Positions 1-5,172 of a DNA stretch of 5,172 nucleotides are shown here, in pieces. Both the position numbers and the translations under genes were made by a program. The DNA comes from Gammaproteobacteria bacterium. GTDB lineage: Bacteria; Pseudomonadota; Gammaproteobacteria; CAJXQU01. Position 1 is the stretch's first letter, and each line of letters opens with the position of its first letter. The stretch covers positions 1-5,172 of the forward strand of contig JALSSM010000084.1 in assembly GCA_026984275.1 (NCBI GenBank). The letters run 5' to 3'. Under the pieces are notes generated by a model, which saw nothing but the letters and a program-made list of their open reading frames with translations, searched no databases and was not told where the DNA came from.

Positions 1-392
1 CACTCGTTGTAATTTCTTCTTCTGAATCGGAAGAAGACAGTAGAAAAGCTCTGGATTATGGCGCCCTGGGTTTTATTCCAAAATCTCTGGATGGCAACAG
101 TATGATCAATGCCCTGCGACTGATCGTAGAAGATGGTATTACTGTTGCACCCATCAAAAAGAATCCCGGTTCTAACCAGTCAGCCTCATCAACTCTTACT
201 AATCGCCAACATGAAGTACTTCAGAGACTGGCAAAAGGTGAATCTAACAAGGTAATCGCAAGAGAACTGGGGCTGTCAGAAGGAACTGTAAAGCTTCACG
301 TCAGGGCGGTATTCACTGCGCTTAATGTCATCAACCGTACCCAGGCCGTGATCGTTGCGGAAAAACAGGGGTTGATCGACTCAACAGCTTAG
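1..392 (+). CDS. LuxR/NarL-type response regulator, 3' part (5' end outside window)
   Basis: This is the C-terminal part of a two-component response regulator of the NarL/FixJ class. The reading frame is open from base 3, giving about 129 residues before TAG at 390-392. The first residues (VVISSSES, then GALGFIPKS) match the end of a receiver domain: the hydroxyl residue after beta-4 and the conserved Lys of the beta-5 'PKS' motif at about residue 27 of the fragment. After a linker of about 20 residues comes a LuxR helix-turn-helix, roughly residues 65-125, with LTNRQHEVL, the SNKVIARELGLSEGTVKLHV recognition region and an NRTQAV ending. The phosphoacceptor Asp lies outside the window. An internal ATG at 102 is only a Met within the receiver domain and not the start. 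The protein presumably binds DNA as a phosphorylated dimer; its sensor kinase and targets cannot be seen. No terminator separates it from xthA 39 bases downstream. Confidence 0.9.
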   Translation, partial: LVVISSSESEEDSRKALDYGALGFIPKSLDGNSMINALRLIVEDGITVAPIKKNPGSNQSASSTLTNRQHEVLQRLAKGESNKVIARELGLSEGTVKLHVRAVFTALNVINRTQAVIVAEKQGLIDSTA

Positions 393-431
393 AAACTTTA
401 CAATAACACTTTTTTAAATAATAAAGTTTTT
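393..431 (+). promoter_or_regulatory. AT-rich gap before xthA with candidate -35/-10 and a weak inverted repeat
   Basis: This 39-base spacer contains TTTACA at 397-402, five of six matches to the sigma-70 -35 box. Sixteen bases later is a poor -10 candidate, TAATAA at 419-424. A 7-base inverted repeat, AAACTTT (393-399) and AAAGTTT (423-429), brackets the gap with a 23-base loop; it is A/T-dominated and may be chance. No Shine-Dalgarno sequence precedes the ATG at 432. If the -10 box is real, transcription would start almost at the ATG. Transcription by read-through from the regulator is equally possible. Confidence 0.3.
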
Positions 432-1202
432 ATGTTCAAAATCGCTACCTGGAATCTTAACTCTCTCAAAGTTCGTCTTGATCATGTACTCAATTGGCTA
501 GAAGCTGAACAGCCAGACGTTCTGGCTTTACAGGAAACCAAAACACAAGATCAGAACTTTCCTCTGGAGACACTTAATAATGCCGGCTATGAATGTGTAT
601 TTGCTGGCCAGAAAACATTTAATGGTGTTGCAACGCTGACCAAAAATCCCGCCCAGGATGTGATCACAGACTTGCCCGGTTTTGATGATCCACAACGTCG
701 TGTTATGGGTTGTCGTGTGGGAGATATTTTTGTACTGAATTTATATGTTCCCAATGGTTCGGAAGTTGGATCAGAAAAATATGCCTATAAGCTCAGTTGG
801 TTGGATACCCTGCATCAGTATGTCAAAAAGCTCTTAAAAGAAGAAAAACATGTCATCCTGTTAGGTGATTTTAATATTGCACCTGAAGATCGTGATGTGC
901 ATGACCCTGAAAAGTGGGAAGGAAAAGTTCTAGTCAGCGAACCGGAAAGACAGGCGTTAAACAAATTATTGGATGAAGGACTTGTTGATGTCTTTCGTTT
1001 ATTTGATCAGGATGAAAAATCTTTCTCCTGGTGGGACTATCGTATGTTGGGGTTTCGGCGGAATCATGGCCTGCGGATCGACCTGATATTAGCCAGTGAA
1101 GAGTTGAGTAAACTTTGCACGTCAAGCCGAATTGATAAAGAACCGCGCAGACTGGAAAAACCTTCTGATCACACGCCTGTTATTGCTGAGTTTGATTTAT
1201 GA
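432..1202 (+). CDS. xthA: Exodeoxyribonuclease III (AP endonuclease, ExoIII family)
   Basis: A cytoplasmic, Mg-dependent base-excision-repair nuclease. The family cleaves 5' to abasic sites, removes 3' blocking groups and has 3'-5' exonuclease activity on duplex DNA. The 256-residue product is slightly shorter than E. coli ExoIII (about 268) and spans one endonuclease/exonuclease/phosphatase domain. Visible catalytic motifs in order are: TWNLNS with Asn8; LQETK with metal-binding Glu35; NLYVPNG with Tyr105; LLGDFNIAPED with Asp146 and Asn148; the SFSWWDYR block near 197-204; GLRIDLIL with Asp217; and the terminal PSDHTPV with Asp246-His247. All key residues are present, so it should be active. 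The ATG at 432 begins right at the conserved N-terminal strand, which fixes the start although no ribosome binding site is visible. Its stop codon overlaps the next ATG (ATGA at 1199-1202), implying translational coupling with the ZrgA-like gene. Confidence 0.95.
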   Translation: MFKIATWNLNSLKVRLDHVLNWLEAEQPDVLALQETKTQDQNFPLETLNNAGYECVFAGQKTFNGVATLTKNPAQDVITDLPGFDDPQRRVMGCRVGDIFVLNLYVPNGSEVGSEKYAYKLSWLDTLHQYVKKLLKEEKHVILLGDFNIAPEDRDVHDPEKWEGKVLVSEPERQALNKLLDEGLVDVFRLFDQDEKSFSWWDYRMLGFRRNHGLRIDLILASEELSKLCTSSRIDKEPRRLEKPSDHTPVIAEFDL

Positions 1203-1735
1203 AAAAAATATTATTTCTTCTTTTCTTTTCAAACTCTATTTTTGCCGCTGAGCTTCATGGTCCTCATACGCATGGTGAGATGGAACTATTGATTTTATGG
1301 GAACACAATAATTTGCAAGTAACATTCGTTGGATCTGCAAAAGATCTGATTGGTTATGAACGCAACCCAAAAACAGCGCGTGAAAAAAAGGCATTAAGAA
1401 ATTTTGATGAGAAATATGATCCTTTTAAAATGATCTCAGTTAACCCTGAAGCAAGCTGTGAGTTTCTACAAGGTCGTTCAGCATCAGATATGTTTTCTGC
1501 AATGCCACACAAAGATGGTTTTTTTGGCAAGACACACACCCATAATATTGGTGTTAAAGGCCATATCGATTTTCGAATACAATATCAATATGAATGTCAA
1601 TCAAAACCTGAATTAAGATTCCATATATTTGAGCTTGCACCATCTATAAAAAAACTTAACATTCACGAAAGCTCCATTGATGGAACAATAATAACCACTC
1701 TTACAAAAAACAATAATACTTATTTAGTTGAATAA
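1199..1735 (+). CDS. DUF2796/ZrgA-family periplasmic protein, probable zinc-uptake component
   Basis: The 178-residue product starts with a short signal peptide (Lys2-Lys3, hydrophobic residues 4-15, likely cleavage after Ala16 or Ala17), so it should be periplasmic. The mature N-terminus carries a histidine motif, HGPHTHG at 20-26. Then come the family-like stretches DLIGYERNPKTAREKKAL (49-66), Cys87 and Cys133 (a likely disulfide pair), a His group at 104, 113, 115 and 122, and a FELAPSIKKL segment near 144-153. This order matches DUF2796 proteins, of which Vibrio cholerae ZrgA is the studied zinc-uptake example. The central loop is short and not strongly His-rich, unlike many relatives. 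Base composition is clearly AT-richer than the flanking genes. The start overlaps the xthA stop, with a GAG about 8 bases upstream, and hupE follows at once. A zinc-binding role is inferred from family and context; other divalent metals are possible. Confidence 0.8.
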   Translation: MKKILFLLFFSNSIFAAELHGPHTHGEMELLILWEHNNLQVTFVGSAKDLIGYERNPKTAREKKALRNFDEKYDPFKMISVNPEASCEFLQGRSASDMFSAMPHKDGFFGKTHTHNIGVKGHIDFRIQYQYECQSKPELRFHIFELAPSIKKLNIHESSIDGTIITTLTKNNNTYLVE

Positions 1736-1739
1736 AATT

Positions 1740-2327
1740 ATGGCTACAAAATTACGATCAGTATTAGTATTTTTTCTCTGTCTGTCCCCAGCAACTTCTT
1801 TTGCACATGCTATTCAGGGAACTGGATTTCTGGCAGGTCTTTATCATCCTGTCTTTGGGCTTGATCATCTTCTGGCCATGCTTTCTGTTGGTATATTAAG
1901 CACCCAGATCGGTGGACGGGCAATCTGGTCTGTCCCTGCAACGTTTGTAACGATAATGTTAATCGCTGGCTGGGTCGGGATGGAAGCACTGGTTGACCTT
2001 GCAGATACCCAGGTTGAAACAGGGATTAAATTCTCTGTTATCTTGCTGGGTTTTGTGATTGCTCTGGAACGGAAAATGCCAATTCCACTTGCCATGCTTT
2101 TTGTTGCTTTTTTTGCCATTTTCCATGGCTACGCACATGGCGTTGAAATGCCTGCGAAAGCTATTCCTTATCATTTCGCTGCCGGTTTTGTGATTAGCAC
2201 AATACTGATCCATCTTACGGGTGTTTTAATTGGACTGATTGCTGGCCATTGGAAATCCTCAGCAACCGTCCTGCGTTTTGCCGGTGCAGTCATGATGGGA
2301 ATGGGCTTACAAATGTTACTTGGGTAA
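1740..2327 (+). CDS. HupE/UreJ-family metal permease-like membrane protein
   Basis: The 195-residue product has an N-terminal hydrophobic signal-like segment (about 8-22, ending SFAHA) that would leave His23 at the mature N-terminus, as is typical of HupE/UreJ proteins. Two family signatures are visible: HPVFGLDHLLAM at 36-47 (His36, Asp42, His43) and FHGYAHGVEMP at 128-138 (His129, His133, Glu136). About six hydrophobic segments lie at roughly 44-57, 65-81, 97-110, 115-130, 145-168 and 178-194. Family members move nickel or cobalt and are best known beside hydrogenase or urease genes, none of which is here. The adjacent ZrgA-like gene suggests zinc or another divalent metal instead (inference). 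The ATG at 1740 is chosen because it leaves a clean signal peptide; a TTG at 1728 would add four residues and overlap the upstream gene. No strong ribosome binding site is seen, so coupling to the gene four bases upstream is likely. Confidence 0.85.
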   Translation: MATKLRSVLVFFLCLSPATSFAHAIQGTGFLAGLYHPVFGLDHLLAMLSVGILSTQIGGRAIWSVPATFVTIMLIAGWVGMEALVDLADTQVETGIKFSVILLGFVIALERKMPIPLAMLFVAFFAIFHGYAHGVEMPAKAIPYHFAAGFVISTILIHLTGVLIGLIAGHWKSSATVLRFAGAVMMGMGLQMLLG

Positions 2328-2337
2328 TTCCTCAGAA

Positions 2338-2916
2338 CTATCCCCGCTTAAGAAAATTGAGTAACTTCTCATCTCTAACCAGCGCAGATAATGCCTTCGA
2401 AACAAGTGCATTGATCATACGTTCATTCTGGGAGGCTGTTGGCATCACGAGTACTTCCTCTTCCTTATTGGCTGAATAACGACTGATAAATTCTGCTCCG
2501 TCTTTATTACAGATTGCTTTCAATAAAATATTATTTTTAATTAACAATGGGTATTTACTGCCTTGTGTCTGATACCCAAGGGCTTCAATTTCTATGGTCA
2601 GATCGACATCAGCATTGGCGGCATCAATGACCTGAAATCCATAACCACTCAACGCACCGATCAACTCCTGTCTGATCGGCTCTTCCGGCCCACCAGCAAT
2701 TGTCACTAATGCCGTATCTGAATAAATTCCACCACGTGATCCCAATGCTTTTGTTGGTCGTTTATCAACAACCGTCAGATTCAGTGATCGGCCCTGCCCA
2801 ATATCGGTCTTATTTACAGTGACGGATGGATTAAGATTGATCGCCTGTGGACTGATCGCACAGGCTCCCAGCAAGACACCCATAAAAGAAAAAATAAGAA
2901 ATTGAAATTTAGTCAT
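2338..2916 (-). CDS. YajG-like outer-membrane lipoprotein
   Basis: The 192-residue product is a predicted lipoprotein. It has Lys3, a hydrophobic stretch 4-16 and a lipobox LGAC with the lipidated Cys at 19. Ala at +2 predicts outer-membrane sorting. The mature part resembles the YajG family: NLNPSVTV, a central NLTVVDKRPTKALGSR, ADVDLTIEIEAL, and a C-terminal helical stretch with a LLNFLKRG end. The function of YajG proteins is not established. The start at 2916 is preferred because GGAAAA lies 4-7 bases upstream and the signal peptide is compact. Starts at 2928 and 2946 are in frame but would add 4 or 10 charged residues before the signal. With the 2916 start the gene overlaps the aldolase stop by 8 bases, so the two are probably translated from one mRNA. 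The stop codon faces hupE across only 10 bases. Confidence 0.8.
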   Translation of the reverse strand: MTKFQFLIFSFMGVLLGACAISPQAINLNPSVTVNKTDIGQGRSLNLTVVDKRPTKALGSRGGIYSDTALVTIAGGPEEPIRQELIGALSGYGFQVIDAANADVDLTIEIEALGYQTQGSKYPLLIKNNILLKAICNKDGAEFISRYSANKEEEVLVMPTASQNERMINALVSKALSALVRDEKLLNFLKRG

Positions 2917-3538
2917 TCTGTTTTCCATACGTTTTAAATTTTTCAATATTGATCGCCATTTCCTGCTTCGACAGGATCACAGGTTCTCCGATCTGTAATG
3001 CCAGCACATATTGTTTAGCCAGCTCCTCTACCTGACGGGAAAAATCCAGTGTCTCTCGTAAATTTTCTCCAACAACCAGCATGCCATGATTGGCCATCAG
3101 ACAGGCATTGCGATCTTTCATGGCCATGACAATGTTATCTGACAACGCCTGCGTACCAAAGGTTGCATAGTCGGCACAACGAATTGTCTCACCACCAGCT
3201 TCTGCGATCATGTAATGAAATGCCGGGATTGATTTTCGAAGACAGGCCAGCACCGTTGCATAGGTAGAATGGGTATGAATGATCGCTTTCACATCCTCTC
3301 TGTTCACATACAGATCACGATGGAACCGCCATTCGCTGGAAGGTTTAAACTGATCAGATGGGCTACCACCATCCAACCCCATCATGACGATTTGATCTTC
3401 TTTCAGATCATCATTCGAGATACCTGTGGGTGTGATCAGAAAACCGTCTTTGACCCGGGTGCTCAGATTACCCGTTCTACCATGCCCAAGTTCATGAGCA
3501 ATGTTAACAATGGTTTTTCGTTGTCCCTGATAAATCAT
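2909..3538 (-). CDS. Class II aldolase, L-fuculose-1-phosphate aldolase-like
   Basis: The 209-residue product is close in length to E. coli FucA (about 215) and shares its landmark blocks: GNLSTR (23-28), ITPTG (35-39), SSEWRFH (67-73), HTHSTYATVLA (88-98), SIPAFHYMIAEAGG (103-116), YATFGTQ (124-130), ANHGMLVVG (149-157) and the C-terminal EKFKTYG. The zinc site is intact: Glu69, His88, His90 and His151 correspond to FucA Glu73, His92, His94 and His155 at a constant offset of four. Glu69 is also the general acid/base in FucA. Class II aldolases of this type split ketose-1-phosphates into dihydroxyacetone phosphate and an aldehyde. No fucose kinase, isomerase or transporter is nearby, so the true substrate may differ; 5-deoxyribulose-1-phosphate is one possibility. 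MtnB-type dehydratases share the fold but match these blocks less well. The gene lies 11 bases after ilvA, without a strong ribosome binding site, and overlaps the lipoprotein gene. Confidence 0.85.
   Translation of the reverse strand: MIYQGQRKTIVNIAHELGHGRTGNLSTRVKDGFLITPTGISNDDLKEDQIVMMGLDGGSPSDQFKPSSEWRFHRDLYVNREDVKAIIHTHSTYATVLACLRKSIPAFHYMIAEAGGETIRCADYATFGTQALSDNIVMAMKDRNACLMANHGMLVVGENLRETLDFSRQVEELAKQYVLALQIGEPVILSKQEMAINIEKFKTYGKQND
2921..2926 (-). promoter_or_regulatory. Ribosome binding site deciding the lipoprotein start
   Basis: GGAAAA on the minus strand ends 4 bases before the ATG at 2916, with its GGA core 7 bases away. It lies inside the last codons of the aldolase gene and supports the shorter lipoprotein start over 2928 or 2946. 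Confidence 0.5.
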
Positions 3539-3549
3539 CGAATTCAGAT

Positions 3550-5064
3550 CTATCTCAGAAATAATTCATACGCCGGATTGTCTGTCTCTTCCCAATAGGG
3601 CAAATCCAGTTTATCCAAGACTTCACGCAATTCATCTCTCTCGGCTTCCGGAACCTGTATGCCCATCAACACACGCCCATAAGCCGCACCATGATTACGA
3701 TAATGGAACAGACTGATATTCCAGTGTTCACCAATTCTGGTTAGAAAATGCAGCAATGCTCCCGGGCGCTCAGGAAACTCAAAACGCACCAACATTTCAT
3801 TATCGACGCTTGATCCATGACCACCCACCATATAACGAATATGCATCTTGGCCATTTCATTGTCTGACAGATCAACCACCGGATAACCTTTTTCTTTCAA
3901 TGTTGAAACCAGCGAATTTTTTTCGTCAACCATATCCCGGATCTGAATGCCAGCAAAGATTTGTGCCTCTCGATCATCGGCATAACGATAATTAAATTCC
4001 GTGATTGATCGCAAGCCTATCGTATGACAAAACTCTCGAAAACTACCCGGCTTTTCCGGGATCGTCACACCCAGCAAGACCTCACGATGCTCGCCCAGCT
4101 CGGCCAGTTCCGCTACATGTCGTAAGCGATCAAAATTGATATTGGCACCGCTGAAAATTGCCACCAGTTCCTTCGCTTTCAGATCTTCCCTGGCTACATA
4201 TTGTTTAAGACCGGCCAATGCCAGTGCGCCGGCAGGCTCAGGAATCGATCGCGTGTCCTCAAAAATATCCTTGACCGCTGCACAGATCTCATCGTTGGTC
4301 ACGAGTAACACCTCATCAACATATTTTTCTGCAATCTGGAATGTTTCTTTACCCACAAGGCGCACGGCAGCACCATCAGCAAAGATGCCTATCTTGTCTA
4401 GCTGAACGGGTTTTCCTGCTTCCAGCGAGCGCTTCAATGACGGCGCCTCATCGGATTCGACACCAATGATCCTGATCTCGGGACATAAGTATTTCACATA
4501 GGCACAAATCCCTGCGATCAGGCCACCACCGCCGACCGGGACAAAAATAATATCCGGCATGTCAGGATGCTGTTGCAGGATTTCTTTTCCTACCGTTCCC
4601 TGTCCTGCGATCACCAACGGATGATCGAATGGCGGGATATAGGCCATGCCCTTTTCTTCTGCCAGTTCATGAGCATGATCACTGGCTTCATCATAATTAT
4701 TACCATGCAAGACGATTTCTCCACCCAGATGCCGCACAGCATTGACTTTGATTTCAGGTGTCGTTTTTGGCATGACGATGATGGCATTGATACCAAGATT
4801 CTGAGCGGACAGTGCCACACCCTGGGCATGGTTCCCGGCCGACGCTGTGATCACACCTTTTTGTTTTTCTTTATCACTCAAAGAAGAAATCAGATTGTGT
4901 GCACCACGTAGTTTATAAGAAAAAACCGGTTGCAGATCTTCCCTTTTTAACCAGACATTATTTCCAAGCTTGTCTGTCAAAGCAGGAGCAAAATCCAGCG
5001 GTGTTTCTTTCGCGACATCATAAACACGCGCCTTGAGGATCATCTTCATATATTCTTCGAGCAT
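3550..5064 (-). CDS. ilvA: Threonine ammonia-lyase (threonine deaminase), biosynthetic
   Basis: A cytoplasmic PLP enzyme that converts L-threonine to 2-oxobutyrate and ammonia, the committed step to isoleucine. The 504-residue length fits the long biosynthetic form (E. coli IlvA about 514) and not the short catabolic TdcB. In the catalytic domain (about 1-320), WLKREDLQPVFSYKLRGA places the Schiff-base Lys at 51. SAGNHAQG (75-82) contacts the cofactor, VGGGGLIAG (177-185) is the phosphate-binding glycine loop, and FSGANIN (304-310) carries the Ser facing the pyridine ring. Two ACT-like regulatory repeats follow, each opening with a similar block: VTIPEKPGSF (333-342) and FEFPERPGAL (428-437). 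These imply isoleucine feedback and valine activation, as in the family. The Met at 5064 is chosen by alignment of the EYMKMILKARVYD opening with E. coli IlvA; a second Met at 5049 is possible. It heads a probable operon with the aldolase and lipoprotein, and diverges from rpiA. Confidence 0.96.
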   Translation of the reverse strand: MLEEYMKMILKARVYDVAKETPLDFAPALTDKLGNNVWLKREDLQPVFSYKLRGAHNLISSLSDKEKQKGVITASAGNHAQGVALSAQNLGINAIIVMPKTTPEIKVNAVRHLGGEIVLHGNNYDEASDHAHELAEEKGMAYIPPFDHPLVIAGQGTVGKEILQQHPDMPDIIFVPVGGGGLIAGICAYVKYLCPEIRIIGVESDEAPSLKRSLEAGKPVQLDKIGIFADGAAVRLVGKETFQIAEKYVDEVLLVTNDEICAAVKDIFEDTRSIPEPAGALALAGLKQYVAREDLKAKELVAIFSGANINFDRLRHVAELAELGEHREVLLGVTIPEKPGSFREFCHTIGLRSITEFNYRYADDREAQIFAGIQIRDMVDEKNSLVSTLKEKGYPVVDLSDNEMAKMHIRYMVGGHGSSVDNEMLVRFEFPERPGALLHFLTRIGEHWNISLFHYRNHGAAYGRVLMGIQVPEAERDELREVLDKLDLPYWEETDNPAYELFLR

Positions 5065-5139
5065 AATTATTATTCAATACTTTCTTAATTGGCTTACAAT
5101 AATACCATTATCGTTCAGATAGACTCCGGGGGAAAGAAC
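5065..5139. promoter_or_regulatory. Divergent promoter region between ilvA and rpiA
   Basis: This 75-base AT-rich gap must hold the start signals for both genes. For rpiA, TACAAT at 5095-5100 is a good -10 candidate, with a weak TTCAAT -35 at 5073-5078 (spacer 16); this would give a leader of about 30 bases. For ilvA I find no convincing -35/-10 pair, only AT-rich possibilities, and no clear Shine-Dalgarno. The gap is too short for a leader-peptide attenuator, and no T-box or riboswitch-like fold is evident. Confidence 0.5.
5128..5136 (+). promoter_or_regulatory. Strong ribosome binding site of rpiA
   Basis: The G-rich run GGGGGAAAG ends three bases before the ATG at 5140, with the GGA core about six bases away. 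It fixes the rpiA start and contrasts with the weak or absent sites before xthA, hupE and ilvA. Confidence 0.7.
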
Positions 5140-5172
5140 ATGGATCAGACTGAAAAAAAGAAAGCCGTCGCC
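5140..5172 (+). CDS. rpiA: Ribose-5-phosphate isomerase A, first 11 codons (3' end outside window)
   Basis: Only the opening MDQTEKKKAVA is present. It resembles the start of RpiA proteins (E. coli begins MTQDELKKAVG). Divergent ilvA-rpiA order is common in gammaproteobacteria such as Pseudomonas, which strengthens the call. RpiA interconverts ribose-5-phosphate and ribulose-5-phosphate in the non-oxidative pentose phosphate pathway. The strong ribosome binding site upstream supports a real start. Eleven residues cannot prove identity, so this rests on the short match plus gene order. Confidence 0.75.
   Translation, partial: MDQTEKKKAVA

Noticed and set aside
1728..1739. TTG at 1728 as the hupE start
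   Set aside because: It would only add MNKI before an already complete signal peptide; the ATG at 1740 is simpler, though the alternative cannot be excluded.
2315..2365. GTTACT ... AGTAAC inverted repeat spanning the convergent gap
   Set aside because: Six A/T-rich pairs around a loop of about 39 bases; too weak and too long to be a terminator.
2249..2479. Plus-strand open frame of 76 codons across the hupE end and the lipoprotein 3' end
   Set aside because: It overlaps two well-supported genes in other frames, shows no recognisable domain and has no ribosome binding site.
2909..3538. Methylthioribulose-1-phosphate dehydratase (MtnB) as the identity of the aldolase
   Set aside because: The SSEWRFH, HYMIAEAGG, YATFGT and EKFKTYG blocks follow FucA closely, and no methionine-salvage gene is adjacent.
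4046..4060. CCCGG-CTTTT-CCGGG hairpin
   Set aside because: A five-base stem inside ilvA encoding the conserved KPGSF region of the first ACT-like repeat; no U-run follows on either strand, so it is not a terminator.
4567..4911. Plus-strand open frame of 114 codons opposite ilvA
   Set aside because: It lies wholly antisense to the conserved PLP domain of ilvA, and its translation is low-complexity shadow sequence.
5065..5139. Leader-peptide attenuator or T-box before ilvA
   Set aside because: Only 75 bases are available and shared with rpiA; no run of Ile, Val or Leu codons and no paired terminator/antiterminator is visible.

Overview
The window looks like a stretch of ordinary gammaproteobacterial chromosome with moderate G+C. 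Evidence for this is the divergent ilvA/rpiA pair, a YajG-type lipoprotein, an ExoIII-type nuclease and a NarL/FixJ-type regulator. The genus cannot be named from the sequence. Gene density is very high: seven genes are complete or nearly so, one more begins at the right edge, and no gap exceeds about 75 bases. I see no rRNA, tRNA, mobile element, CRISPR array or phage gene.

Left half, plus strand. The 3' end of a LuxR-type response regulator (to 392) is followed after 39 bases by xthA (exonuclease III, 432-1202). xthA overlaps by ATGA a small periplasmic protein of the DUF2796/ZrgA family (1199-1735). Four bases later comes a HupE/UreJ-family membrane protein (1740-2327). The last two form a plausible metal-acquisition pair, with a periplasmic His-containing binder next to a membrane permease, and both are apparently co-transcribed with a DNA-repair nuclease.

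Right half, minus strand. Reading leftward from 5064, ilvA (biosynthetic threonine deaminase, two C-terminal ACT-like regions) is followed after 11 bases by a FucA-like class II aldolase (2909-3538). That gene overlaps a YajG-like outer-membrane lipoprotein (2338-2916). The three look like one transcript. It converges on hupE with only 10 bases between the stop codons and no visible terminator. A 75-base divergent promoter region separates ilvA from rpiA, whose first 11 codons close the window.

No obvious new defence or mobile system is present. The most unusual signals are: (i) a roughly three-fold excess of GATC, biased to YGATCR, across genes on both strands; (ii) a fucose-aldolase-like enzyme with all metal ligands in an ilvA operon with no fucose genes in view; and (iii) the xthA-zrgA-hupE coupling, in which the zrgA-like gene is AT-richer than its neighbours and lacks the long His-rich loop of its family.
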